Below, one piece after another: positions 55,225 to 64,000 of a stretch of DNA of 64,000 nucleotides. The stretch covers positions 62,001 through 126,000 of the forward strand of contig NZ_LBHJ01000002.1 of assembly GCF_001006305.1 (NCBI RefSeq). Reading direction: 5' to 3'. The stretch is from Silvibacterium bohemicum. Its GTDB lineage: Bacteria; Acidobacteriota; Terriglobia; Terriglobales; Acidobacteriaceae. The notes under the pieces were generated by a model that was not told the origin of the DNA, searched no databases, and worked only from the letters and a program-made list of their open reading frames with translations. The number at the start of each line of letters is the position of its first letter. The first letter of the stretch is position 1. The position numbers and the translations under genes are program-made.

Positions 55225-55436
55225 CTTCTGTTTCCTTCTTGCGCGCTTCCTGCCCATGCTATCGCGCAATTGCGGTAAGCGTGGCGGGGCTTCCGCGGGA
55301 GGGGCTTTCTAGCCAAACAGCCGGGGAGGTGTTTTATTCTCCTGGATCGACTTTGAGTTCCGTCGAGAATGCGTCAATTCACCAGACATCTTCAGAAGAT
55401 GCGAAACACAAAGACGCGAAGCCCACAAGCAGAAAC

Positions 55437-55471
55437 CTCCGTGCTCTCCGTGACCTCTGTGGTGAATGCCC
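55437..55471. repeat. Half-copy of the ACCACAGAG-family repeat (right arm)
   Basis: CCTCCGTGCTCTCCGTGACC then TCTGTGGTGAATGCC, nearly the same as the right arm at 18706-18736. Its left partner is only a degenerate remnant. Confidence 0.7.
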
Positions 55472-55615
55472 TTTGGCATCATGCACCATCGGTCTCTCCC
55501 CCAAAAAACTGCTGGTCCATGCGAAAGCGCAGCCGCCTGGATGGCCAATCCTTCTATGCATCGCTAAATGCACCCCTCAGTGGCCTTAGCGTTAAAACTT
55601 CTTTCAAAAAACAGC

Positions 55616-55650
55616 ACACCACAGAGAACACAAAGGACACAGAGATTTTC
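55616..55650. repeat. Half-copy of the ACCACAGAG-family repeat (left arm)
   Basis: CACCACAGAGAACACAAAG then GACACAGAGATTTTC, matching the left arm at 18626-18656. No right arm follows; the copD stop is 17 bases further on. Confidence 0.7.
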
Positions 55651-55666
55651 CCGCGCTAAGCAATCT

Positions 55667-57286
55667 CTAAGACTCGCGGTAATCCATCAGCACCAGGCCG
55701 ACCAGCGCCAGGCATATCGGCCAGATTTGATTCAGAGCGGCTGCAAGCCTGAAATTTTCGCGTTCGGGGAGGCGCAGCTGCAGCCAGCGAGCCCATCCTG
55801 CGGTCAATCCGAGAAGCGCGATGAGCGCATGGCTCATCTCGACGAGCGTTTCTTCCTTCATCTCGCCGAGAGAATGGGAGTGGGTCATCAGAAATGCGCC
55901 GCCCAGCGCGCAGAGTCCGGGGAAGACCATGGCCGCGATGCGGTTTTGCAGGCGGCCGGTGGCGACGGCCCACTCGAAGAGCGCGAAGGCAGTGATGAGC
56001 ACGGTGAAGATGCGATGCTCCAGCACTTCGGCCTCGGCAAAGCTTCCCCAGAACGAGCGCGGGCCAAGCGGCCACGCGTCAGCATCGGCGCGCAGCAGGA
56101 TGAAGATGGCGAGGCCGATAAACAGCAGCGGCCAGTTGCGAAACCAGTTGAGGGGCCAGCGCCGCTGCAGCAGGCTGGCGCATGCGGCGAAGATGCCCGC
56201 GGCCAGCACAATGATGCCCGCCCAATGGTGGTTGTACTCCGACCACGCTTGGTCCATTGCGTCGTTAGGCGAGCCCCCGGTGAAGGACGTGCTCTCCAAC
56301 TGATTGGCGAGTGGAACCCGCTGCGTGAGCTGGGCAAAGCTTGGAGTGGTCAAGCTAGGCATTTGCCAGGCGAGGCGATGGGCGACCTCGTGCGCGGTGA
56401 GCATCTGCTGCATGTCGGCCGCAGGCGATTGCGCGGTCAACGAGGCGCCCACCAGAATTGCGGTGAAACCCAGGCCGATCTCGACTTCATTGAAGCGGCG
56501 TAGACGAGTGAGCAGTCGCTTGGTATCGGTGCGCGTTTTCTTGAGCAGAAAAAAATTGCCCGCGCCGAGAGAAAGAATGAGCAGCAGAAGATAAACCTTG
56601 GCCAGCACCAGCATGCCGTAGGAGCTTCCGTAGAGTCCGCTCCACGAGCCGACGTAGAACCATGCCATCCCGAGGCCCGCGAGTACGAGCACGGCCACGC
56701 TCACCAGTGCGACATTCGAAAAGCGGCGGACCAGCGCATGCAGTCGTTGCGTGTCTGAAGAGCGGCGCATGGTGACGAGCAGGAAGGGCATGGCGCCGAT
56801 CCATGCGGCAGAGCCAAGGTGATGGCCGGCCGTGAAGAGCACCAGCAGAAGACGATGATCGAGCCGGGAAGCAGCATGGCTCAGAGCTACGGAGCCGGCG
56901 AGGATGGCGAGCGCGAGTATCGGCGCCAGAGGTTGGGAGATATGGGATTTGAAGCGCAGCAGAACAAATAGCAGCAGAGAGGCCACAACGATGACGGCGT
57001 CGGCGAGGAAGAAGTCGGCGGTCACGACTTCATGAAACGAGAGAGCCGAGCCGGTCATCAACGTGACGGTGCTCTCGGCGGCGGACAGAATCTGCGCAAT
57101 GGCCAGCGCGAGTGCCATCCACGCACAGAAGCCGCTCGCAGCCTTGCGTGCGTGCTCTTCCGCCGTGGGCGGGGTTGCGACAAGCAGCAGAAAGAGCACG
57201 CCGCCTACGGTGAGCGCTTCAAGTGAAAGCGTGAGCGCGCGCAGCAGGACGGAGAGCAGCTCGAAGTCCTGTGTCAGCCAGATCAC
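55667..57286 (-). CDS. copD: Copper resistance D (CopD) domain membrane protein
   Basis: 539 residues with about 13-14 helices. Start GTG at 57286 after GTGAGG. The N-terminal half has the CopD-type arrangement (LFTAGHHLGSAAWIGAMPFLL, RRFSNVALVSVAVLVLAG). The C-terminal half is a further membrane part with His-rich loops (SEYNHHWAG, LMTHSHSLGEM, VEMSHALIALL) that could bind copper. Thought to move copper across the inner membrane together with CopC. Fifteen bases after copC. Confidence 0.85.
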   Translation of the reverse strand: MIWLTQDFELLSVLLRALTLSLEALTVGGVLFLLLVATPPTAEEHARKAASGFCAWMALALAIAQILSAAESTVTLMTGSALSFHEVVTADFFLADAVIVVASLLLFVLLRFKSHISQPLAPILALAILAGSVALSHAASRLDHRLLLVLFTAGHHLGSAAWIGAMPFLLVTMRRSSDTQRLHALVRRFSNVALVSVAVLVLAGLGMAWFYVGSWSGLYGSSYGMLVLAKVYLLLLILSLGAGNFFLLKKTRTDTKRLLTRLRRFNEVEIGLGFTAILVGASLTAQSPAADMQQMLTAHEVAHRLAWQMPSLTTPSFAQLTQRVPLANQLESTSFTGGSPNDAMDQAWSEYNHHWAGIIVLAAGIFAACASLLQRRWPLNWFRNWPLLFIGLAIFILLRADADAWPLGPRSFWGSFAEAEVLEHRIFTVLITAFALFEWAVATGRLQNRIAAMVFPGLCALGGAFLMTHSHSLGEMKEETLVEMSHALIALLGLTAGWARWLQLRLPERENFRLAAALNQIWPICLALVGLVLMDYRES

Positions 57287-57301
57287 GTCGGCCTCACCGG
57301 A

Positions 57302-57658
57302 CTACTGCACTTTGAAGGGAATTTCGCCGCGCGAAATGTGCCCGTCGGCAGCTACCGCCTGCCAGCGCAGGCTATAAGTGCCGGGCTCCAGTTCGATCCG
57401 GGCGGCCAGCTCCTCAGGTGCAGATTGTTTCATCAGCGACAGAACCTGGTTCCCGCCGTTGGGAAGCACCAGGATGAGGCGCGAGCGCGTTCCATCGACG
57501 CGGGAGTTGAATTTGAGATCGACGGCTACGCCGGGGCCGTGCACGGTTCCGTGGATGGAGGGAGTGGAAGCTACCAGCAGGGCATGGGCCAAGGCCAGCG
57601 GGGATGCGGCAAAAAGCGATACAAGTCCGAGCGAAATACCAACAAAAAGCTTCTTCAT
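57302..57658 (-). CDS. copC: Periplasmic copper-binding protein CopC
   Basis: 118 residues: signal peptide (1-24, ending ALA) then HALLVASTPSIHG, so the mature N-terminal His gives the type 2 copper ligand; the second ligand set is DGHISRGEIPF. Beta-barrel CopC fold. No methionine-rich Cu(I) loop, so the copper(II)-only type. The AAGGAAG-like site is about 14 bases upstream. Last pair of the sugar-pathway cluster. Confidence 0.9.
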   Translation of the reverse strand: MKKLFVGISLGLVSLFAASPLALAHALLVASTPSIHGTVHGPGVAVDLKFNSRVDGTRSRLILVLPNGGNQVLSLMKQSAPEELAARIELEPGTYSLRWQAVAADGHISRGEIPFKVQ

Positions 57659-57726
57659 CTCTTCACTTCTTCCTTACTTCCTGCTGTCGCCCGCACGGAG
57701 CGAGCGACAGCAAGGTCGTACTACTG

Positions 57727-58749
57727 CTAAAGCGATGCCGCTCGTGCCGATGCGCCGCTCAGCTCGGCGGCGCGTGCTTCCGCGTAAGCAGCCGCGCCAA
57801 GCAGGGCAGCCCGGCTTTCGAGAACGATGCGCACCGGGGTGTGGATCAACAAATCGCTGAGGCGGCCTTTGTCGGTGAAGGCCTTCATGAATGTGCCATC
57901 CTGCATGGTCTTCAGGATCTTTGGCGCGATGCCGCCTCCGAGATACATTCCGCCAGCGGCGAGAATCTTCAGCGCCATGTTGCCGCATTCGGCTCCGTAG
58001 GCTCCGGCGAAAATATCGAGGGTGCGTGTGCACAACTCGACCTCACGCGATTCACCCAGTTCGCCGATGACGGCATTCGGATCCTCGTGCTGCATGCGCT
58101 CTTTGAGCCACTCCGGCTCTTCCAGCCTCTTTTCATCGCGCAGGAAGGCGTAGATGTTTTTCAGTCCGATGCCTGAAACCACGCGCTCGAAGCTGACCCG
58201 GCCGCCCAGAGATTTTTGGAGATAGCGCAGAAGCTCGATTTCGGTCTCGTTGCGGGCGGCGAAGTCGCAGTGCCCGCCTTCCGAGGCCATGGGCTTGTGC
58301 GTCTTGCCATTCCAGATCAGCAGAGCCTCGCCCAGACCGGTTCCGGCAGAGACTAATCCCCGATTGCCCACGGCGGATGGGTCGCCCGCGCTCAATTCGA
58401 AGATCTGATCCGCGGAGAGCTCTGCGATTCCATAGCCATTGGCTTCGAGATCGTTAATGAGGAAGAGATGCTCGATGCCGAGAGCGATGGAGAGCTGGCG
58501 GCTATCGAGAATCCAAGGCAGATTGGTGAGCTTGAGACGCCCGCCGCGCACCGGGCCGGGCACGCCGAAGCATGCCGCCGTGACTTCCGGCTTGCTGCTC
58601 CCTTCGAGAAAGGTTCTGACAATCTCTTCCAGGCCGGCATGCTCCTGTGCGGGAAACTTCTCGTCGCGGACATGGCTGAGCTGTCCGCGATTGAAGTCAT
58701 AGAGCGCCAGATGAACCTTGGTGCCGCCGACATCTCCAGCCAGAATCAT
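57727..58749 (-). CDS. glk: Glucokinase
   Basis: 340 residues of the ROK-unrelated bacterial Glk family: phosphate-1 motif LAGDVGGTKVHLALYD, FGVPGPVRGGRL, LINDLEANGYGI, SAGTGLGEALL and ASEGGHCDFA. Phosphorylates glucose with ATP. Overlaps pgl by four bases (ATGA). The C-terminus is Ala-rich. Confidence 0.95.
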   Translation of the reverse strand: MILAGDVGGTKVHLALYDFNRGQLSHVRDEKFPAQEHAGLEEIVRTFLEGSSKPEVTAACFGVPGPVRGGRLKLTNLPWILDSRQLSIALGIEHLFLINDLEANGYGIAELSADQIFELSAGDPSAVGNRGLVSAGTGLGEALLIWNGKTHKPMASEGGHCDFAARNETEIELLRYLQKSLGGRVSFERVVSGIGLKNIYAFLRDEKRLEEPEWLKERMQHEDPNAVIGELGESREVELCTRTLDIFAGAYGAECGNMALKILAAGGMYLGGGIAPKILKTMQDGTFMKAFTDKGRLSDLLIHTPVRIVLESRAALLGAAAYAEARAAELSGASARAASL

Positions 58750-59543
58750 CGCGTGATCTCCAGGGTGCCGCGGCCGTTTGCATCGGGCGCAGGCAGCAGC
58801 GATGCAGCGTCGCGATCGAGCAGCAGGAGCAGCTTGCCGTTCTTCGGCTGAATGAGCTGCGAAGGCAATGTTTCGGGATCGTACGGCCCCAGCAGAACGC
58901 GATCCAGCGGATCGGCTTTATCCTTGCCGCCGATCAGGAAGAAAACTTCATGCGCTTCCACGATCACCGGCCAGGTGAGCGTGATGCGCCAGGTATCTTT
59001 CTGTGGGACATGGTTGGCGACTGCGATGCGTCCCAGCTCGTGGATGGCGGCGGTGTGGGGAAAGATCGACGCGGTATGCCCGTCGTCGCCCATGCCCAGC
59101 GCCAGGACATCGAAGCGTGGCGCTTCTGCGCCTTCGAGGCGGAACTGGCTACGAATTTTTGTTTCATAACGCGCTGCCGCAAGCTCAGGCTCCAGCTCGC
59201 CTTCGATGCGGAAGACGTGCTCGGGCTTGATGGGCGCCTTCTCGAGCAGCGATTCGCGCGTCATGCGGTAGTTGCTGTCCTTATCGTCGGGCGGAACATT
59301 GCGCTCGTCGACAAAGTAGATTTCAAGCTGCTCCCACGGCATCGCTTTGAGAAAGCGCTCCGCGGGATTGGCCAGCAGTTCAAAGGTGCGCTTGGGCGTG
59401 TTGCCTCCGGAGAAGGCTAAACGCGCCTTGCCGCGGCTGTTCACCGCGGCCTGCGCCGCTTCAAGGAAGTGCTCGGCGGCCGCTCTGCTCAGTGCATCCG
59501 CCCCATCGTAGACCCGGTATTCGACCTGCGTTGTTTTCGCCAT
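58746..59543 (-). CDS. pgl: 6-phosphogluconolactonase
   Basis: 265 residues. Motifs: RLAFSGGNTPKRTFELL, IYFVDERNVPPDDKDSNY, LALGMGDDGHTASIFPHT, and W in DTWRITLTWPVI. Hydrolyses 6-phosphogluconolactone between the zwf and gnd steps. Nine bases after zwf and overlapping glk. Confidence 0.96.
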   Translation of the reverse strand: MAKTTQVEYRVYDGADALSRAAAEHFLEAAQAAVNSRGKARLAFSGGNTPKRTFELLANPAERFLKAMPWEQLEIYFVDERNVPPDDKDSNYRMTRESLLEKAPIKPEHVFRIEGELEPELAAARYETKIRSQFRLEGAEAPRFDVLALGMGDDGHTASIFPHTAAIHELGRIAVANHVPQKDTWRITLTWPVIVEAHEVFFLIGGKDKADPLDRVLLGPYDPETLPSQLIQPKNGKLLLLLDRDAASLLPAPDANGRGTLEITR

Positions 59544-59552
59544 CTTCCTCGC

Positions 59553-61094
<1,542 letters not shown>

Positions 61095-61224
61095 GAATCC
61101 TCCTGCTTTCGGGTTCGTCCCAAAGCTCTACTCTTTGATTATCGCGTGGCCGCCAGGACTCAAACGTTCCACCCTCTTGCCAAGTCCGATAGGTCGCAAC
61201 TTCGTTGCGATTGCTTTCAATCTG

Positions 61225-61848
61225 TTACAAATTTTCTAATTCAATGCCAAGATGAGCCAGCGTCTCGGCAAGTTTCTCCGAGCCTTCGTACTGAATCGCA
61301 TGTATGCCGAGGCTCGCTGCCACTTCTGCGTTGCCGGAGCGGTCGTCGATGAAGATCACTTCGTTCGGCTCGCACTGCAGCACATCCAGAGCCAGGCTAT
61401 AAATCTGCGGGCTGGGCTTGCGCAGTCCCACATAGCAGGAGCTGAAAAAGAAGTCGAAATATCCGCGCAGGCCGAATTCTTCGATGCGGTAATCGTTCAG
61501 CTCGCGGGCTTCGTTATTCAGCATGCCCAGATCCACCTCCGCGGAGGTGGCGATGTTTTCTAGAATTCCCATGGCGCTGTCGGGGAGCAGGAGCGACTCC
61601 GCTTTCATCGCTGCGACAAATTCCGAAGGAGTAAAGTCACGCGGCTCGAAGAACACCGTGCGCTGGAGATACTCCTCGACGGTGATGAGTCCCTTTTCCC
61701 AGATATCGTTGGCTTCCGGATGGCGTTGCTCGAAGGCGTCGCGGTCGACATTGAAGCGGGCCAGCACCGCGGCGCGTTCTTTGTGGTCCCATCCGTTGGT
61801 GAGTAGAACTCCGCCTACATCCCAGAGAATCGTACTGATATCGCTCAT
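61225..61848 (-). CDS. HAD-superfamily hydrolase (YihX-like)
   Basis: 207 residues. HAD motif I is WDVGGVLL: Asp10 is present, but the second Asp of DxD is Gly12. YihX-type sugar phosphatases show the same change. Motif II is MLNNEA, the Lys is in GLRKPSPQIY, and motif IV is IDDRSGN. Alpha-helical cap (about 15-90). Sits between rpiB and zwf, so a sugar-phosphate substrate is likely. Confidence 0.88.
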   Translation of the reverse strand: MSDISTILWDVGGVLLTNGWDHKERAAVLARFNVDRDAFEQRHPEANDIWEKGLITVEEYLQRTVFFEPRDFTPSEFVAAMKAESLLLPDSAMGILENIATSAEVDLGMLNNEARELNDYRIEEFGLRGYFDFFFSSCYVGLRKPSPQIYSLALDVLQCEPNEVIFIDDRSGNAEVAASLGIHAIQYEGSEKLAETLAHLGIELENL

Positions 61849-61904
61849 CGCTCTCCTGGTCTTACGGTGTTGAGGTTGATTCGAGATGAATTTGGGCGGT
61901 GGAG

Positions 61905-62375
61905 TTAGTGTCTTGCGGTTTCGCCCATGTACCGGGCTTCAATAGCGAGGACCTTGTTGAGGCGGCGGACGAAACGCTCTTCGTGCTTTTGAAAATGGGC
62001 ATTCAGAAAGCTGGAAACCAGCTCGAAAGCCAGTGCCGGGCCGATGATGCGCGCGCCCAGCACCAGAACGTTCATGTCGTCGTGCTCCACTCCCTGATGC
62101 GCCGAATAAGTGTCATGGCACATGCAGGCGCGGATGCCCGGCATCTTGTTGGCTGCTACGTTGACGCCAACTCCGCTGCCGCAGACCAAAATGCCGCGTT
62201 GGGCGCGCCCTGCAATCAGGGTGCGCCCAACGGCTTCGGCGAAGTCTGCATAATCGGAGGGCTCTGCGTTATAAGCGCCAAGATCGATCACCTCATGTTC
62301 GAGGCGCTCCAGATATCCGCGAATCTCCTCCTTGAGGGGGAAACCCGCGTGATCTGCTCCGATGGCCAGCTTCAT
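61905..62375 (-). CDS. rpiB: Ribose 5-phosphate isomerase B
   Basis: 156 residues. Motifs: IGADHAGFPLKEEI, GILVCGSGVGVNVAANKMPGI (Cys base) and AHQGVEHDDMNVLVLGARIIG. Interconverts ribulose and ribose 5-phosphates. Four bases after the tkt stop, so translationally close to it. Confidence 0.96.
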   Translation of the reverse strand: MKLAIGADHAGFPLKEEIRGYLERLEHEVIDLGAYNAEPSDYADFAEAVGRTLIAGRAQRGILVCGSGVGVNVAANKMPGIRACMCHDTYSAHQGVEHDDMNVLVLGARIIGPALAFELVSSFLNAHFQKHEERFVRRLNKVLAIEARYMGETARH

Positions 62376-62379
62376 CGGC

Positions 62380-64000
62380 TTACTTCCCCGCCAATGCGGC
62401 TTCGCTCTTCTTTACTTTCTCGACCAGTGCCTTGCCGCGCTTCGCGATGCCTGCCGGGCTGAAGCCCAGCTCTTCGAGAACCTTCGGACCAGGCGCGGAA
62501 GCGCCAAAGCGCTCCAGGCCAATCACGTCGCCGTGGCGGCCGACATACTTCCACCAACCCTCCGGCGCTCCGGCTTCCACGGCCAGCTTGGGCAGGTGAT
62601 CGGGGAAGATCGACGCCTTGTACTCGTCGCTTTGCTCCTCGAAGATGCGGAAGCTGGGCATCGAGACGACGCGAACCTTGAGGCCTTCCTTCTCGAGCTC
62701 GATGGCTGCGCTCTGTGAGGCCCAGACCTCAGAGCCGGCTGCCACGATCAGCAGATCCGGTGAGTCGCCGCCCTTTTCGACGATGTAGGCGCCGTGCTTC
62801 ACGCCGCCGTAGATGTCGTGTTTCTCGGCATCCAGAACCGGAAGGTCCTGGCGAGAGAAGGCCATGAAGCAGGGGCTCTTGCGCTCGAGGGCGAGACGCC
62901 ATACAGCGACGGTCTCGTTCGCATCTGCCGGACGGAAATCGGTCAGGTGCGGCACCGCGCGCAGCATCATCAGGTGCTCGATGGGCTGGTGAGTCGGTCC
63001 ATCTTCACCGAGTGCGATCGAATCGTGGGTAAAGACGAAGATCGACTGGGTGTGCATGATGGCCGCCATGCGCAATGCGGACTTGCAGTAATCGGAGAAG
63101 GTGAAGAAGGTCGATCCGTAGGGAATCAGGCCGCCGTGCGCCGCCATGCCGTTGACTGCCGCGCACATGCCGAACTCGCGCACGCCGAACCAGATGTTCC
63201 GGCCCTTGGGATCGAGATGGAAGTTGCCGCCGTCCTTCAGGATGGTCTTGGTCGAAGCGGTCAGGTCGGCCGCGCCGCCGATCAGCTCCGGAACATCCTT
63301 GGCGAAGGCGTTCATCACCACGTTGCCGGCGTTGCGGGTGGCTACGGGCTTGGTGGTGGGGAAGACGGGAAGAGATTTTTCCCATCCTTCCTTGAGCTTG
63401 CCGGCCAGCGTGCGCTCAAATTGCGCGGCCAGCTCGGGGAATTTGCTCTTGTACTGCGCGTAGAGGTCATTCCACTCTTTTTCTTCCTTCGCGCCGCGAT
63501 CGATGATCGTGTTCCAGTTCTTGCGGGCTTCGTCCGGCACGTAGAAGAACTTGTCCGACGGCCATCCCAGGTTTTTCTTGGTCTCGATCGCTTCTTCCGG
63601 CTTCAGGGCTTCGCCGTGAACCTTGTTGGTGCCTGCGATGGGGCTGCCGAAGCCGATTACCGTGCGTACCGCAATGAGCGAGGGCTTGTCCGTTACCGCC
63701 TTGGCAGCTTCGATGGCCTTGGAGATGGCGTCCAGGTCGTTGCCGTCGGCCACCTTCTGGACATGCCAGTGATAAGCCTCGAAACGCTTTTCCACGTCTT
63801 CGGTGAAAGAGAGCTCGGTCGGGCCGTCCAGCGAGATCTGGTTGTCGTCATAGAAGAAGATCAGCTTGCCCAGCTTGAGGGTTCCGGCCAGCGATGCAGC
63901 TTCGTGCGAGATGCCTTCCATCAGATCGCCATCGCCGCAGATGCCGTAGGTGTAGTGATCGACGACGTCAAAGCCCGGCTGGTTGTAGATCGCAGCCAGA
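62380..64000 (-). CDS. tkt: Transketolase, 5' end cut by window
   Basis: Thiamine-diphosphate enzyme moving two-carbon units between sugar phosphates. The frame remains open to the window edge; the visible part starts inside the TPP-binding motif ([20 protein letters not shown]), so the ATG at 63921 is internal and roughly the first 130-150 residues are missing. Further motifs: [33 protein letters not shown] and [17 protein letters not shown]-terminal domain ends in [12 protein letters not shown]. First visible gene of the pentose-phosphate cluster. Confidence 0.97.
   Translation of the reverse strand, partial: LAAIYNQPGFDVVDHYTYGICGDGDLMEGISHEAASLAGTLKLGKLIFFYDDNQISLDGPTELSFTEDVEKRFEAYHWHVQKVADGNDLDAISKAIEAAKAVTDKPSLIAVRTVIGFGSPIAGTNKVHGEALKPEEAIETKKNLGWPSDKFFYVPDEARKNWNTIIDRGAKEEKEWNDLYAQYKSKFPELAAQFERTLAGKLKEGWEKSLPVFPTTKPVATRNAGNVVMNAFAKDVPELIGGAADLTASTKTILKDGGNFHLDPKGRNIWFGVREFGMCAAVNGMAAHGGLIPYGSTFFTFSDYCKSALRMAAIMHTQSIFVFTHDSIALGEDGPTHQPIEHLMMLRAVPHLTDFRPADANETVAVWRLALERKSPCFMAFSRQDLPVLDAEKHDIYGGVKHGAYIVEKGGDSPDLLIVAAGSEVWASQSAAIELEKEGLKVRVVSMPSFRIFEEQSDEYKASIFPDHLPKLAVEAGAPEGWWKYVGRHGDVIGLERFGASAPGPKVLEELGFSPAGIAKRGKALVEKVKKSEAALAGK

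Larger units (their letters stand above)
55225..55666. other. Intergenic region with extragenic repeats
   Basis: About 440 bases. Apart from the two half-repeats listed separately, it has a degenerate AACACAAAGACGCGAAG stretch (55405-55421). Open frames translate the repeats (HHRGHGEHGG type) and are not genes. Confidence 0.6.

Overview
This window is GC-rich, densely coded bacterial chromosome, most likely from the Acidobacteriota (Terriglobales/Acidobacteriaceae type). That placement is inferred from gene content: two secreted beta-propeller sensor kinases beside a kumamolisin-like protease with Ig-like repeats, a MerR-type helix-turn-helix fused to TPRs, a TPR-AMIN-amidase protein, a large GAMEN aminopeptidase and extragenic ACCACAGAG-type repeats. 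I see no rRNA, phage, CRISPR array or intact insertion sequence. Both ends cut genes: lgt at the left and a transketolase gene at the right.

Region by region. 0-12 kb: the end of lgt with a tRNA-like sequence across its stop codon, then a sensing and proteolysis locus: propeller histidine kinase, overlapping NarL-type regulator, an intergenic region with a long inverted repeat, a 1238-residue secreted sedolisin, and a second propeller kinase. 12-18.5 kb: an SDR reductase under a perfect palindromic operator, a cytochrome P450, tRNA-Pro, a DUF4112 membrane protein, tRNA-His, a DUF72 / YheT hydrolase / unknown three-gene operon, and tRNA-Arg. 18.5-25.5 kb: sparse accessory DNA with an extragenic hairpin repeat, a periplasmic-type chorismate mutase, an ECF sigma/zinc anti-sigma pair, an MHS-family transporter, a second ECF sigma and several small genes. 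25.5-32.3 kb: a branched-chain acyl-CoA dehydrogenase, the MerR-TPR protein, tRNA-Thr, a DUF6599-like secreted protein and the cell-wall amidase.

32.4-45 kb: on the minus strand a vapBC toxin-antitoxin module runs straight into recX and alaS. alaS looks mosaic, with an AT-richer middle segment and an insertion. Further along are a prolyl-oligopeptidase-family peptidase, a membrane GAF histidine kinase, a LolA-like secreted protein, an HNH nuclease, a ComF-type phosphoribosyltransferase and an EamA permease. 45-50 kb: an OPT peptide transporter with a TTG start, a parDE module and a sodium:solute symporter. 50-55 kb: DUF167 and YggS genes, a secreted M1 aminopeptidase and a secreted sphingomyelinase-like phosphoesterase.

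55.6-64 kb: a long minus-strand cluster reading tkt, rpiB, HAD phosphatase, zwf, pgl, glk, copC, copD. This encodes glucose phosphorylation, the oxidative pentose phosphate branch and part of the non-oxidative branch, ending in a copper-handling pair.

The genes suggest a soil-type heterotroph that degrades protein outside the cell (sedolisin, M1 and S9 peptidases), imports peptides (OPT), burns branched-chain acyl-CoAs and routes glucose through the pentose phosphate pathway. The most unusual points are the kinase-regulator-sedolisin-kinase locus with its inverted repeat, the mosaic alaS behind a toxin-antitoxin module, the tRNA-like element overlapping lgt, and three readable operators (12940, 36663, 48295). 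All family assignments come from reading motifs by eye, with no database search.
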